From the NCBI RefSeq assembly GCF_037975245.1, contig NC_092580.1, positions 3,634,501-3,698,500 on the forward strand: a DNA stretch of 64,000 nucleotides, read 5' to 3'. Source of the stretch: Apostichopus japonicus (taxonomy: Eukaryota; Echinodermata; Holothuroidea; Aspidochirotida; Stichopodidae). The notes beneath the pieces are model-generated. The model saw nothing but the letters and a program-made list of their open reading frames with translations. It was not told the DNA's origin and searched no databases. The first letter of the stretch is position 1, and each line of letters opens with the position of its first letter. Of the stretch, positions 12,753 through 26,984 are shown piece by piece. A program made the position numbers and the translations under genes.

Positions 12753-13235
12753 TTATATCGTATCGTAGTTTAACCTGACATAATCATATATCATACCATC
12801 ATACCACGTCATGTCATATCACATCGTATCGTATTTTAACCTGACATAATCATATATCATACCGTACCACGTCATGTCATATCATATCGTATCGTATTTT
12901 AACCTGACATAATCATATATCATACCATACCAAGTCATGTCATATCATATCGTGTCGTATTTTAACCTGACATAATCATATATCATACCATACCACCTCA
13001 TGTCATATCACATCGTATCGTATTTAACCTGACATAATCATATATCATACCGTACCAAGTCATGTCATATCATATCGTGTCGTATTTTAACCTGACATAA
13101 TCCTTAATCATACCATACCACGTCATATCATATCACATCATATCGTATTTTAACCTGACATAATCGTATATATCATACTATACCACGTCATGTCATATCA
13201 TATCGTGTCGTATTGTCTCGTATCACATCAAATGT
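12753..13235. repeat. 63-bp minisatellite, seven copies
   Basis: The landmark TAACCTGACATAAT occurs at 12771, 12837, 12900, 12963, 13025, 13088 and 13151, giving spacings of 66, 63, 63, 62, 63 and 63. Each unit continues with CATATATCATACC, CCACGTCATGTCATATCA and TCGTATCGTATT. Units carry short internal ATC/CAT/CGT repeats. Units 3 and 5 of the array share ACCAAGTC and CGTGTCGT variants, which suggests a two-unit higher-order pattern. Confidence 0.95.
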
Positions 13236-13252
13236 CGTGTCGTGTCGTACTA

Positions 13253-13322
13253 ATTGTCAACATGTCGTCCATTGTCAACATGTCGTCCATTGTCAACATG
13301 TCGTCCTTTGTCAACATGTCGT
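13253..13322. repeat. 18-bp minisatellite, four copies
   Basis: ATTGTCAACATGTCGTCC is repeated about four times directly after the 63-bp array, with one A-to-T change in copy 4. Eighteen is a multiple of three, so a frame through it reads repeated Val-Asn-Met-Ser-Ser-Ile. That is a consequence of the period, not evidence for a gene. Confidence 0.95.
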
Positions 13323-13499
13323 TTGAAGACATAAATTATTTGGTATTATCATTGAGTTTGTGTTTCATCTGGGGAACAGACAAGTGTTAGAGCAACAGCA
13401 AACAGCAACATTAACCATGAATATTTCTGCCATCCTTGCAATAGTCAATTTGCTAAAATACTTTAGTCCAGTCACTAACTTTGACAAGCGTTTGTTGTT

Positions 13500-13782
13500 T
13501 TAGGAATAACTTATCTAAACCTGTAACGTGTATAGCTAACACTCAGCCTGCACTGGATACTTTTAAGTATATACAACAAAAGGGTATTGTTGTCTTGTTG
13601 CCTAATTCATGTAGGCCTATAGGCCAATATCTGTTGCGTCTAACATTATGTTTTAAGCGTCTCTTAAAAACACATTTATTCCAAAATTTACAGTGATTTG
13701 TCTTGCATATTTGTGTACTTGTTTTAAGCGCTTTGAGGCCTTTGCATAAAGCGCTATATAAATATTTGCTTATTATTATTAT
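13500..13782 (+). mobile_element. 3' end of an L2/CR1-like LINE
   Basis: The frame ending at the TGA at 13694-13696 finishes with the residues CFKRLLKTHLF. This matches the short C-terminal signature (F-K-x-R-L-K-T-x-L-F type) typical of L2/CR1 group reverse-transcriptase proteins. About 90 bp of 3' untranslated sequence follows, with a hairpin in which AGCGCTTT (13727-13734) pairs with AAAGCGCT (13748-13755). GCGCTATATAAATATT and a short TTATTATTATTA tail come next. This hairpin plus trinucleotide tail is a widely shared LINE 3' end in aquatic animals. The rest of the element is missing or too diverged to see, so this is a 5'-truncated copy and the left boundary is a guess. Confidence 0.6.
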
Positions 13783-14984
13783 GACCACTCCAAGTCACTA
13801 ATTCCTAGGATTAAACTATGGTTTCCAGTCGTTTCCACTGATAAGTTAACCATATACTTATCGGTATACATGGTGATATTAGGCAGATTTTTAGTTTTAC
13901 TATGTTTTAGTCCAAGATAAAAAGAAAACTTTGAGTGCTACTCATGTTTCTGAAGCTTTTCGCTTTTTCAAGATATTTGCTAAATCTCTGGAATGATCAT
14001 TTAACGCTATTTTGATGATAACGAAGGCTTAATGTTAATGTTAATCCATTGTCTTATTAATTCTAGGAACTTTGACCCAAAACATATTCGTTTAACTGCA
14101 TAACGAATCACCCTTCGGTAAAACACAACAGCATATATATATATATATACATATTTTATACGCAAACGACGGATTTCTTTCAAAACAAGCTGAATCCTCG
14201 TGAATCTGTGAATCCGAATGAAGACAAATAACACGGATGATATAAATCTTCAGTATACCGTTAGAAACAATTTGTGATTCATGAGAAAGGAAGAAAGAGG
14301 GGCTGAAAAACCTCAAATTACTCTTCACGGATTTAACAAGAAGGAAAAAGTGATTGATGGCAAATAAATGCATCATACTGTTTGCCAGTAAGGATTGATT
14401 CCTCTACAGAGAACATTAACAACAACAAAAACTGCACTGATTTTGCATTATAAGCTTTCGTTTTCCGTTTTGGTTCTTTAGTAAAAACTGAATCGAAATA
14501 TTTGTCAGTTTTCTATTCAGACTGGTTTCCGGAGTTGTTTGGTTTTTCGTCTTTCTGCGGCAGACTGATAAATGCGAACTTCCCCTTTTTTTTTTTTTTT
14601 TTTTCTTCAAATAATGAGGTCCGGCTGTCTGCATACAGAACACATCAATATCCATGTCACTGCGTGCAGATTGAGATTACAATAAGTAGATCGAAACGTA
14701 TACGTCATAACGGTTCGGAGAGATTTGTCTTGCCCAACTGACAGACAATTGTACAATAGAGCAACACCCCTCCTCAACTCCACCCCCTCAACCCCCCCTC
14801 CCCACCTTACCAATATCAATATAAAAAATACGATAAAGTACAGTCGGCAGAAAATTAAATACAAATATGATTATCTCCGGTTCTACTCTAGAAATCAAAC
14901 CTAATTTCATAAGCACGATTTTGTTAATGGTTAATGGAGGAAGGAACATTAATATCTTCCAATGTTTGTTAACCCCATTCATCC

Positions 14985-15237
14985 TGAATAATTACACCAT
15001 TTGCTCATTGTGCAATCCAATGTTTCACAAGTATCTCTGGGGCTGTTTTACTGTATTTTGTATTTTATCGTTTTTACGTATCTTGCCAGCTTTGTTTTAT
15101 GTCTTATGTCTTAGTATTTGAAAGTCTGTTATATTTTGTGTGTATTTTATGTACTGTACGTATGTTTTATATTGTGAGCAATCAATTGCCCAGCTTGGGA
15201 TGCAATAAAGAGAATCTGAATCTGAATCTGAATCTGA
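14985..15237 (+). mobile_element. 3' untranslated end of a CR1-like LINE
   Basis: A T-rich stretch ends with CAGCTTGGGATGCAATAAAG followed by four GAATCT units (about 15207-15237). An AATAAAG signal running straight into a GAATCT-type hexamer tail is characteristic of CR1-group LINE 3' ends in marine invertebrates. No reverse-transcriptase coding sequence is visible upstream. The open frames at 14867-15314 are passengers in the untranslated region. The left boundary is uncertain. Confidence 0.6.
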
Positions 15238-15239
15238 AC

Positions 15240-16509
15240 CATATAATGTTTTTGAAGATAGCACAATGCCCAGCTGGTACCCAAACAAACCTGAACCTGG
15301 CCGAGTTGTCTTAAGCTAGACCTGCATACAATCGAGACGCATTGAGCTTCTTTAAACCTGAAGTCAAAAATAAACGATGAAATCTTCAATCGTGTAAAAA
15401 GATACAGACTTAAACATTTATGGGCTGTAAAACCGAACAGACTGCTTTACCAGATTAGTTGAACAACCTACCCCATGCAACGCTTAGTCCTATATTATTT
15501 AAGTTAAATATAGGATGAAATTAGGACGAAAATCATGCGACTCCGTCTTAGAAAAAACCTGTGTCTCTTTCCAAAGTAATCTCACCTATCAGCAATTTTT
15601 CGTCAAATTGACAAATATTGACAGAAAGTTATACACATCCTTCCGACTACCTTGTTACAGACTTCAAAGAGAGTTTTCACTTTGTATGTGCAATATTATC
15701 AACAAGACGTCTGAAAATGAAGATTTTATCGCTTCTAGTAAAATTGAGAATTTCTCGTCTGGTTTACCTCTTTTTGAAAACAAGAAGAAGAAGATGAAGA
15801 AGAAAAAAAACAGTGGCAGTCTTTTTTTCCTTCTTGAAGATGTCATTACCTTTCATTTTCGGAGCCTATACTTTCCCTTATATTTTGTTTAATGCAGTTT
15901 GCTTTTATCCTTGCCGCCACTTAAAAGGAAGACTTAATTTACCTATAGCTTCCTGCTGGCAGCCATAGCTATCGAGTTACGATCTTCAAAAAGTCACGCA
16001 TTCCTTCGATTTCATGTGATATATAGCAACAAAAAAAAGGCAAAACATTACACATTCCTATACGAAACACTAGCATGTTTAAACAGACTAAAATATTTGT
16101 TTGTCGAACTAGAAAAAAACAGGAGGGAGAAGAATATAAGCTTCACAGTTTTGTTATATCCTCAACGAAATGATGCTTAAGATGTATTCCCGTTTGGGTT
16201 TAGACGTGCCGATGAATTACGAGAAAGCTTATCGATTTTCAAACATCTTTGCCGTGAGTAGATTATTTTTACTCCGGGGGATTAAAGTAACATGAGATGA
16301 ATTGCAACAATCATGTAGTTTGATGTTTTTGAGGGTTTTCTGTCCGTATCTGTATATTTTGTATAAAATGTTTTTTTTTTCTCTCTTCTGTGGTGAAGGC
16401 ACAAAACATGTATTCATAGACAATGAATTGTCATTTGAGCCTCTGCCTGAAAGATGGGAAATGCTTTTAGAGTTATCCAATGGGATCTTTTCATAGCTGT
16501 CATTAAATG

Positions 16510-16512
<3 letters not shown>
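15240..16512. other. Unique sequence, no gene supported
   Basis: A 125-codon plus-strand frame (15515-15892) contains a Lys-rich low-complexity patch encoded by an AAG/AAA run. It shows no recognisable domain and no signal peptide. The rest of the stretch has nothing I can name. Confidence 0.5.
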
Positions 16513-16567
<55 letters not shown>

Positions 16568-16573
16568 TATATT
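16513..16573. repeat. (AT)n microsatellite
   Basis: About 60 bp of AT dinucleotide, ending with ACATATATATATTATGTATG. Confidence 0.97.
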
Positions 16574-17914
16574 ATGTATGTGTAGCCAGTGGTACTCGGT
16601 ATGCGATTGGTAAAGATGTTTGAGCGGCTAAGTAAACTATAACGTAGGTCGTTCTTTTCTTAATGTCGTCGGGACGGAAATCCTTGTCATTAAGTGAGTG
16701 ATACTATTAAGAAAATGCTTCTCAGCTGCAATTGTTTTGACGAGATAAAACATTTCCAAGACTCCTCAATAGCTTCTGCAATCTCCATTTTGTGTATCAT
16801 TTCAGCTGCTTGGCATTACCGTTAAATTGTAATCTGACGCCTAATAGACGGATAAACTTCACACAGAGTAATCCCTCTGATTTTCAAGGATGTTTTACCT
16901 TTTGAAGGACAGATTTCTGAATTTTAGAGATCTCGTAATCACATTTATGAAATGATGTGACATTTACGCCACATTTGCTCGACTATCCGTTGGCGCATAA
17001 ACCGTCAATCATGCTACATAGGCCTTTACCGTATACGTGTTATATATGATCATCCATGCGTTTCTCACCCAGCCTGAGTAAAGCGCCACCATAAACATAA
17101 AGATTCATTTTGTTGTTGGTTTCATGACGTCATTTCCTGGTGGTAGTTTTCTAACTGGTAACAATTGTGGTTGTGAAAGGACCTTGATTTATTGCTGGGG
17201 ACTTCTGAAGTGGATGGAAACTCCTTTACTCCTCAGAACCCATCCCTTTATAATTTTCACTATTGTTTCCATTTGTAGAATTGCCACTCAATATCATCTC
17301 ATCAATATATGGTTATTTTAGTATGTCTTATCGTGCTATATATACTGCCTGATATAGGTGCAGGGGAATAGAGGTTTTCTTGCTGGCGTCCCTTAGTTTC
17401 TGAGGAAAATATTTGTTTTGTTTTTTGTTCACATAGCAAGTCGATTAATCGAAACAGATCACATTTTTTCACTCACAGTTGCTTCTAAAAGCGACCTGTT
17501 AAGAGCTAATACACTTTAAGGAACCCCACAAAGGTCTCCATATCTTATTTGCTCTTTCACAACAATGGGAATAGTCCCTCATCCTCCCCCCCCCCCCCAC
17601 CCTCTTCGTACAGCATAGGTCACTTCAAATGTCTACCTTATACCTTTCTTATCAGATATAATATAAATAAATCCTAATAAATCATAATAAAAATATAAAT
17701 AATCATATTTTACGTGACACGTATAGGAGAAGTCACCGGGGGCGCAGTGCAAAAAAGATACCAGTGGCGTTATGGTAGACTAGGAAAGGTGCGTTAGTGT
17801 AGTTTCGCGACAAGTAAGTATCGTCGTTCGTAAATAACCCAAACCAGTGAGGTTTTGGGGGTATTAAAGGACTTTGTGGTGGCTCGAGTTGATTTCTGAG
17901 CAACTTCTGAATCT

Positions 17915-18215
17915 TTAAAGGAGAACCACACCCTCATGGATGGATAAATCATTCAAGAAGATTAAAAACCTAAGTCAAGTATTGTAGAGCAGTTGCCCAG
18001 ATGACTTCACAGCCCCCCCCCCCCCTTCCCACCCCTATTGTGATCCAACTTTCTGGAGTAGTTGAAGGTTTTAGCCTGTGAAATAGACTTATATTTAATC
18101 AACAATATATAAACATATTTCGTGTTAAGGGAAATATTGAGATGGATGGGGTTTCAACTAGCAGTGTGGAATACTTCTCTCTTCAATATAAGTTTCACAT
18201 TGTTTTTCACCATAA
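17915..18215 (+). repeat. Possible dispersed repeat copy
   Basis: The block starts with CTTTAAAGGAGAACCACACC and later holds TTCTGGAGTAGTTGAAGGTT and TTGAGATGGATGGGGTTTC. A related stretch appears at about 62430-62640, where GTGATGACGTCACATTCCAC is followed by TTGAGATGGGGGTTTCCCAC. The repeated order of landmarks suggests an old dispersed element of unknown class. Boundaries, strand and class are tentative. The C-run at 18012-18026 lies inside it. Confidence 0.35.
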
Positions 18216-18229
18216 AATGCTTTCTTAAA

Positions 18230-19150
18230 TAGTGCCACATCGATTACTACTGGAAATTAGCTTTAAGTATTACATTGTCTACCATTCACAGACGTATATC
18301 CTTCAAAATCAGTTCGCCATATACCTTCATAACACTATTGTTTATCATATCAATATCCCTTTAAATATTAAAATGTCAACCGTTATTATGCATATCCCTT
18401 TTAAGTGCAACATTGCCAAAATAAAAAGATCCCTATAATTGTCACCAAAATAGCTAAGTACCATTCATATTGTCTAAAGACTACTGGAAATTACCTTTAA
18501 GAAATTAACTGTCTGTATACCGACATATCCACGCAGAACCAGTTCGTTATAAACCTTTATCATGCTATTGCTTATCATTATGACTATCCCTTTAACTGTT
18601 ACATTTTCCACTATACTATGTTGCATACCCCTGTGAATTGCCACATTTTCTGAAATAAAAATATCCCTTTAATTGCCACCGAAATAGCTATTAAATTATA
18701 CCATGTCGTTTACTAATGAACAATAACTTATTACGTTGTCTTTCACCTATCCCTTTTGCGTTGAATATTGTTATTGAAACATAAGAGAAACATTACCAAC
18801 TGGCTATCCCTTTAAGTGACACATTTTCTGCATTATACAAATATCCTGTTCATTGTCACCGAAATAAAGGTTTAATTTCCCACTACAGCAGCTTTGGGGC
18901 AATTTCTTTCTAAATAATAAAAATATCAATTTAATTTTCACCGAAGATTAAATATCACATCGTAACTATACTGCCATATATTCTTACAGTCTTACATTGT
19001 CTACTATCGGCATATCCCATCCAGTACCTCTTTAACTTAATCTTTCGTTATGGCTATATTATATTCTACGGTGAGACTAACCCGTCTATTGCCACAGTCT
19101 GACACCCAAATAACCATTTAAGCATTACATTTCTCTGCGATTGCAAATAT
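18230..19150. repeat. Degenerate satellite built on ATCCCTTTAA
   Basis: TATCCCTTTAA-like cores followed by TTG(C/T)CACC(G/A)AAATA recur near 18353, 18393, 18428, 18586, 18660, 18750, 18803, 18840 and 18925. A longer period of about 235 bp is visible: CTACTGGAAATTA(G/C)CTTTAA occurs near 18246 and again near 18480, each followed by similar CAGTTCG(C/T)ATA and TATCAT segments. This looks like an old higher-order array. The 68-codon frame at 18232-18438 is inside it and is not a gene. Confidence 0.6.
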
Positions 19151-19307
19151 CATTTCATGTGAGCGTTTTTCCCTAGAGATTTTAACTCATGGTAAAGTAG
19201 TTCCGCGCATAATTGAAAGTAAATACATAGCTTTTAAGAATCTTGGATATTTTAATAATTATATCATGTCTCGTATCATCACGTTCATTAAGTGTTAATA
19301 ACGGCTT

Positions 19308-19321
19308 TATATATATATATG

Positions 19322-19378
<57 letters not shown>

Positions 19379-19422
19379 GTATATATATATATATATATAC
19401 ATACATACACACACACATATAT

Positions 19423-19465
<43 letters not shown>

Positions 19466-19470
19466 TATAT
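19308..19470. repeat. (AT)n microsatellite with (AC)n insert
   Basis: About 160 bp of AT repeat interrupted near 19399-19430 by ACATACATACACACACAC-type sequence. The poly Tyr-Ile open frames on both strands come from the repeat. Confidence 0.97.
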
Positions 19471-19994
19471 CAAATCTTCTGCATCATTATCCGTTTATCA
19501 ACAATTTTTTGCTATTGGAGAGTCTCTTCAAATGTGAAGATTACATTGCATAAGTGCGAACGCCTTCTACATCCACACGGTCGTAGTATTGGTTATACAC
19601 AACTGTTGTTTGCAGGACATTGACACAATATGGAAAACAGTATATAGAACATTATTGTTGAATCTAAAGCTCGACTCAGAAGTGGTGCAGAAAATTCATG
19701 TCTGTTCATATGACAGACAAAATGCATCACAGTTCGAATACAAAAGATCAATGATTGCTGTAACTAGGTACGCCGAGAGCCAGGGGTCGGGTCCAGGGAC
19801 AATTTACATCACCGTACTTTTTTTTTTAAATCTTTATTGTACATTCACGAAATGAGAATAAGTCATTCTTTATCCCATATAATCTCCGGCCACCTCATTG
19901 ACCTCGTGCTCCGGGGCTGTTATCCCATAATCCCTCCCTCTCAGACGTAGTCAGGCACCTACCGCGCATGCTCGACTCGTATATCCGGGTCAGG

Positions 19995-20048
19995 TCACGT
20001 GATACAAACACAATGACGTCATCCACTTGTACATTGGCTACATATATA
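19995..20048 (+). promoter_or_regulatory. Promoter-like cluster: E-box, CRE, CCAAT, TATA
   Basis: Within 54 bp there is a perfect palindromic E-box TCACGTGA (19995-20002), a full cAMP-response element TGACGTCA (20014-20021), an inverted CCAAT box (ATTGG, 20033-20037) and a TATA-like element (20043-20048). The surrounding 19.88-20.38 kb is more GC-rich than its neighbours. The order and spacing resemble a compact animal promoter reading rightward, with a start expected near 20075. The only downstream frame (19968-20378, 136 codons) begins upstream of the TATA element and is Thr/Pro/Tyr-rich without a known domain. No target gene is identified. Chance clustering remains possible, since TGACGTCA is common in this window. 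Confidence 0.3.
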
Positions 20049-20379
20049 ACCCCCACCCCCTCAGGCAATCACTCTTTACTGCAATTGTCTGTATATGCTC
20101 ACAACGTCTGTGCTGCCTTTCATATGTATATCCCCCTAACCATATCCACACAGCCCCTCGACTGTGTATATAACCAGTGCGCACCGCCTACGTCTATGTA
20201 TATAACTTGCGCGCCGCCTTTCGTCTATGTTACTTCCTCATCTGTCTATCCAACATTACCATTACAGCTACTCCTCTGCTTATCACCACAAACGTCCAGA
20301 ATAGACCGTCCTCCCCATATCCACTTCTCCCCCATCAAACCACCTACCTTACTAACACTCACTGACGTAAATCTCTGAT

Positions 20380-22373
<1,994 letters not shown>

Positions 22374-22754
22374 GAGGTGATCATTGCTGCAGCAAGACTG
22401 AATCAATTATTTATTTCCATTTCGAAGGAACTGTCTAGCCGTGGAACGAATTAAGTACCGAAACTGCGCAAAAGCCATCGATTTCGTGACTATGAATATC
22501 TTTCTCCTATTATCCTTGCTATACTAGCTGGTAAAAATATTCAGTCTTTTAGGTGGAGAGAAAAGTTAAGAAAGAAATCTTTCTCTATATTTATCAAACA
22601 AAACTCAATAGACAGCTAGCAGATATTCATATAATTATGCAAAATGTTTGTCATTTTGAGATTGAAAAAAATGATTTTGTTAGATACTTTCATCCTCCTT
22701 TAGGCCTCCTAGAAGATTCTTGCAGTGGTGACAGAAGATGGTTCAATCTGAAGT

Positions 22755-22803
22755 GTTGGGTGGGTTGATGGGTGGGTGGGGGGGTGGGTTGGTGGGTGGG
22801 TGG
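22755..22803. repeat. GGGT-rich tract, potential G-quadruplex
   Basis: GTTGGGTGGGTTGATGGGTG and similar units run for about 50 bp on the plus strand, giving more than eight GGG runs. On the opposite strand it reads as repeated CACCCA. No gene is recognised nearby. Confidence 0.75.
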
Positions 22804-24590
22804 ACAACATTCGGAGAACGGTGGGAGTATGATTTGAGGGGGCAATTAAAAACTTACCACAAGCTTTCCGACACAAGGGATCCTCTTTGCATTTAGTGTA
22901 CCACAAATTCCAGTTTTTTTTTTATTTCAGCAAAAGGGCACTTTCAATTATATGTTTCGTCAACATGGTATTTGTAATAACATATTCAGTACCTTTTTTT
23001 CTTGGGAATAACACAAGGGCAACTTAAATTTTATTACCAAATATGGATACTTTAATTTATGACAGAGGCAGTTATGCACAATACTGGGGAGGGGGACATG
23101 CAGTGCCTCTGTGCGCCCTGTCTCCAACGACCTTGTCTATCAATGCTGAAGGCGAGATGCGATATTAACAGTTTAAGAATCTCTATAGAATCGGCAGTCT
23201 TATGAGCGGTGTCGTTACACAAATTCGTAAGCGTATATAGGTAAGGCTCGCTCGTATATACAACCACTTGCTTATACGTGCTTTGCATTACAAAAAAAGA
23301 CAAAAATTTCGGTAAAATCCCTTTTTAATGTTTATTACAACATTGCTGTTATAGATAAGTTCTTTCTCTTGGTTATTAGTAGTGCTTGAAGTGAGCTGAG
23401 CTTGAAATGACGTAGGCCTATTCGATACTGCAGACATTGTTATCAGTTTATTGATCATATATAGATATACTGACAAAATGAGACTACTGTCTAAGTATAC
23501 TAATTTTCATTACAAGTATCACATTAAGAGATTGAAGATTTATACAATTTTTTTTCAGTAATTCCGTCATTTGGTATACTTTCTGAGAGTAGTGATGACA
23601 AAGTCCAAGTCGCTTCAATACTGCTTTCAATACCGGATACTCTTAAATCTGCACATCGCGTGGTGTTGTGTAGCTGTGTGTCATTTTCTGACCAGTTCAT
23701 GAATATGCACAGCAGACGTTGATTGTGAGTACAATGTCCCAAGCACGAGTACAAGGTCCTTAATTTGAGTACGATTTAGAAGCTATGAATACGAGTAGAG
23801 GGTAATGTACTCGGGTACCAGAACGGACTGGAGTATACTACAAGTCTGATTCACACATAGTTCTATACTCCTCTTTCTATACCTAAATGATCTATATATG
23901 TGCTTACCATCATCTCGCTTCTCTGAGTTTGCCAGTTATTAACTGTATATAAGTAATATATGTGTCTCACAAATGCAATATATATTGTTTTGTACCACTG
24001 CAATATTTTTGGGTTATTTATCATTCCTTTATACTTGATGCGATTTAGGGTGGAATCAAATCGCGAAATGTCTTTCCAGTCTGGTCGTGGTCTTTACTAA
24101 AATTTTACGGTTGTGAAAATTTCAATACAAAATGTACATTTCAAAGAACAGGAGGAGCTATTTGTTCTGCATTCGGGACATATACCTGTCTTCACACAAC
24201 TGCTGCACTTTTACTTGTACAACCAGATGACGTCATATTTCTTATTCGAAGATAACACTATTTATTTGAATGCAGTGTTGATAGAACTATGGAGTTGTGA
24301 ATGGAGTTATGGATGGAGTTATGGAGTTAATCACATACAGAAATTCAAGAGTCTCAAAGTGGAATCAAATGTATCACAAAATATAACACATGACTGGGCA
24401 GCTTGTACTTTCAAGTAACCTCCGTTCTTTTTTCCATATATTTCTTCTTAAATTGAAATCAAATTTGATCTGACAATCTATGGAACTAGATTTTAGTGTA
24501 TGCAATATCTTTGCAAGGAATGTATACAGAGTCAATGTGTTGTTATGTGTTCTTATAACTTGTGCCTGCGTAATGTTGTGCTGTGTTGTG

Positions 24591-24690
24591 TTGTTGAGTT
24601 GTGTTATGTTTTGTGTCGTGTTGTTGAGTTGTGTTATGTTTTGTGTCGTGTTGTTGAGTTGTGTTATGTTTTGTGTCGTGTTGTTGTTTA
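24591..24690. repeat. 30-bp minisatellite, three copies
   Basis: The unit begins TTGTTGAGTTGTGTTATGTT and ends TTGTGTCGTG, repeating at exactly 30 bp from 24591, with drifting GTTGTGCTG-type repeats on both sides (about 24560-24770). The 97- and 63-codon frames over it encode Cys/Val repeats set by the period and are not considered genes. Confidence 0.93.
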
Positions 24691-25652
24691 GTTCTGCTGT
24701 TACCTTTCATGTTGTGTTGTCTGATGTTGTATCGTTGGTGTTTACTTTATGCTGTGTTGTGCTATGCTGTTGAGTTCGGTTGCGTTGTCCTGAAAATGTC
24801 GTAACCTCGTCCTCCTGAATTTCGTTTGTTAAGCTGCTTTGTCTTGTTTTCGTTCCATACCGCGTTCCATGTATTGTCATATTTCTTCTTCTATTTTATA
24901 ACCACCCATTCCTCATTCACTGACGGATAAATTACTAGCGATTCAAGCAAAATGATACCATTTCTTACCTTCCTTTTTTTTTTACTTCAAAGCTCATGAT
25001 GGCACTAATTGAGTCGGTTATTCTGTCATCGTAAACTTAAGAAGCTCTTCACATAACCAAAGGCACACGTATAATCAATTACTTTGTATGGAAAATGTGC
25101 AGTTTGTCCAAAACGAGTTTGAACTGTTATAGATGTAAAAGAGTCGTTATAAGACGGTACATTTTGCAATTTAACATACGAGTATATAACGATCACTCGA
25201 GCTTATTGTTGCTCGTTAAAATTGCTAATCGTGTGGAGCACTGAGTCATAACATAAGCAGTCAATTTCACGCGGAACTGTATTAATTTACAACATTTATT
25301 GTTGTTAATGTCGTATACGAGAGAAGGAAGATTTATGAAGGAAGCATTTTTTCCCTTTTCCTTTCGTTTAAAACGATAATTTGTAGCAATTTGTAACATC
25401 GTCAAGTATAACACAAGTGAAATGAATTGTTTTGTTATTTTCTTCAGTAAAGTCTTGGAAGAGTTTTGCATTAACCACAAGATTACGTTCACGAACCAAA
25501 TGAGAGATGATTTTACTGGAAGCTGTTTAGTTGCTATTAAGCAGGCACAATTAAGTAGCTCATAAACTTTTTTTTTTTTTGCTTTGTTGCCGATCTCAGA
25601 ATGTATGGATACATGCATGTGTCAGCATGTTTTCTCGGAATGTTTTTCGGAA

Positions 25653-25815
<163 letters not shown>

Positions 25816-26367
25816 TGTAGCAAGTGATATGCTATTTCAATTGCATCAGTTTCAAGTCAATCTATTCCAGCTCGACATAACAGAAAGATGTCTCTGTAAA
25901 AGTATATTTGGATCGATTCTTCAGTTTTGCTCAGTTTTGGCCTCCTATTAGATATTAATAGATACGAACGCCAAGGCTTATAGCGCGAGGCTTGTAGAAA
26001 GAAGCAAGGACGAAGAGATATAAATAGTTGAAACTATACTAAAAAGCTAACATGGAGTAATAAAAACCCATCACTCTTTCACTACTGCCTCTATTCGCGA
26101 TATACAGTTTTAATCCCATTATATGGTATAAGTTGGTTTATCGTGTTATAGATTCCGGTAAATGTCCAAGTTAGAGAGGTATACGATGTTATGTATATTC
26201 TCGGAATGTTTCACAAACAAGAGCGTCTTTGAAACATGACTTGCTACTCTATGACCAGGATTCATAGTTTGAAAGATAATCGCCAACGCTACTGTAGCCC
26301 ACTTAAAAATCTCTTTGGAGGTACAAATGGAAGTGCTTGCTGTATTTATCAGCCGATACGCATAGCT

Positions 26368-26451
26368 GGTACATCAACTACTTTTATGTCACACAACCGT
26401 GCATCAGTAAGTATTACTTTGTGTTCGTAACACGGTAACAAGCGTTACAGG
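26368..26451. repeat. Direct repeat pair, copy 1
   Basis: This stretch contains TCACACAACCGTG, CATCAGTAA, TTACTTTGTGTTCGTAACAC and GGTAACA, ending GTTACAGG. It is repeated with a few indels at 26738-26828, about 377 bp downstream in the same orientation. A palindromic GTAACAC...GTTAC character runs through both. Whether these are ends of an element or a local duplication is unclear. Confidence 0.8.
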
Positions 26452-26737
26452 TGGCACTGTAACAACTGCAAAGCTGTTAACTTGTTCCCATGCATGTAAG
26501 ACAAAGAACTGCGCGACTGGACAAGGAGTCTATGAAGATGAGAATGGCTACGAGATGAAGTAAAGGAGGTACGGTACCGCTTGAGTCCAGTTCACACCTC
26601 TCTTTAAATCACGCCAATTCGTCATTCCGAGAACGAAAGCAGACCATGTTCGGGTATATCCATAGGCCTATACTAGCATAAAACGACCAGATAAGACTTC
26701 AATTTAGAATCGCGTATTAATGAACTCGCACTAAAGT

Positions 26738-26828
26738 GGTTGATACAGCAACTACTGTTCATATCACACAACCGTGTGCATCAGTAATTACTACTTTGTG
26801 TTCGTAACACGGTAACAGGTGTTACAGG
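26738..26828. repeat. Direct repeat pair, copy 2
   Basis: Same order as copy 1 at 26368-26451, with an extra TG after ACCGTG and a rearranged ATTACTACTTTG. The 286 bp between the copies is unique and has no open frame of note. Confidence 0.8.
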
Positions 26829-26984
26829 ACATGAAACAGTAGTTACTGTACGAGCCATGAGTAACGGGTGCATTTATCTTTCTACATTTCCCAAGCACTA
26901 CAAACGGGAATGCAAATTCCTGTAAGTACAAACCTTGACAATTACATATAAACCGTATACATTTATGCAAAACGCATACATACA

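Noticed and set aside
19968-20378. 136-codon frame over the promoter-like cluster
   Set aside because: It starts upstream of the TATA-like element and has a Thr/Pro/Tyr-rich, low-information sequence with no family resemblance.
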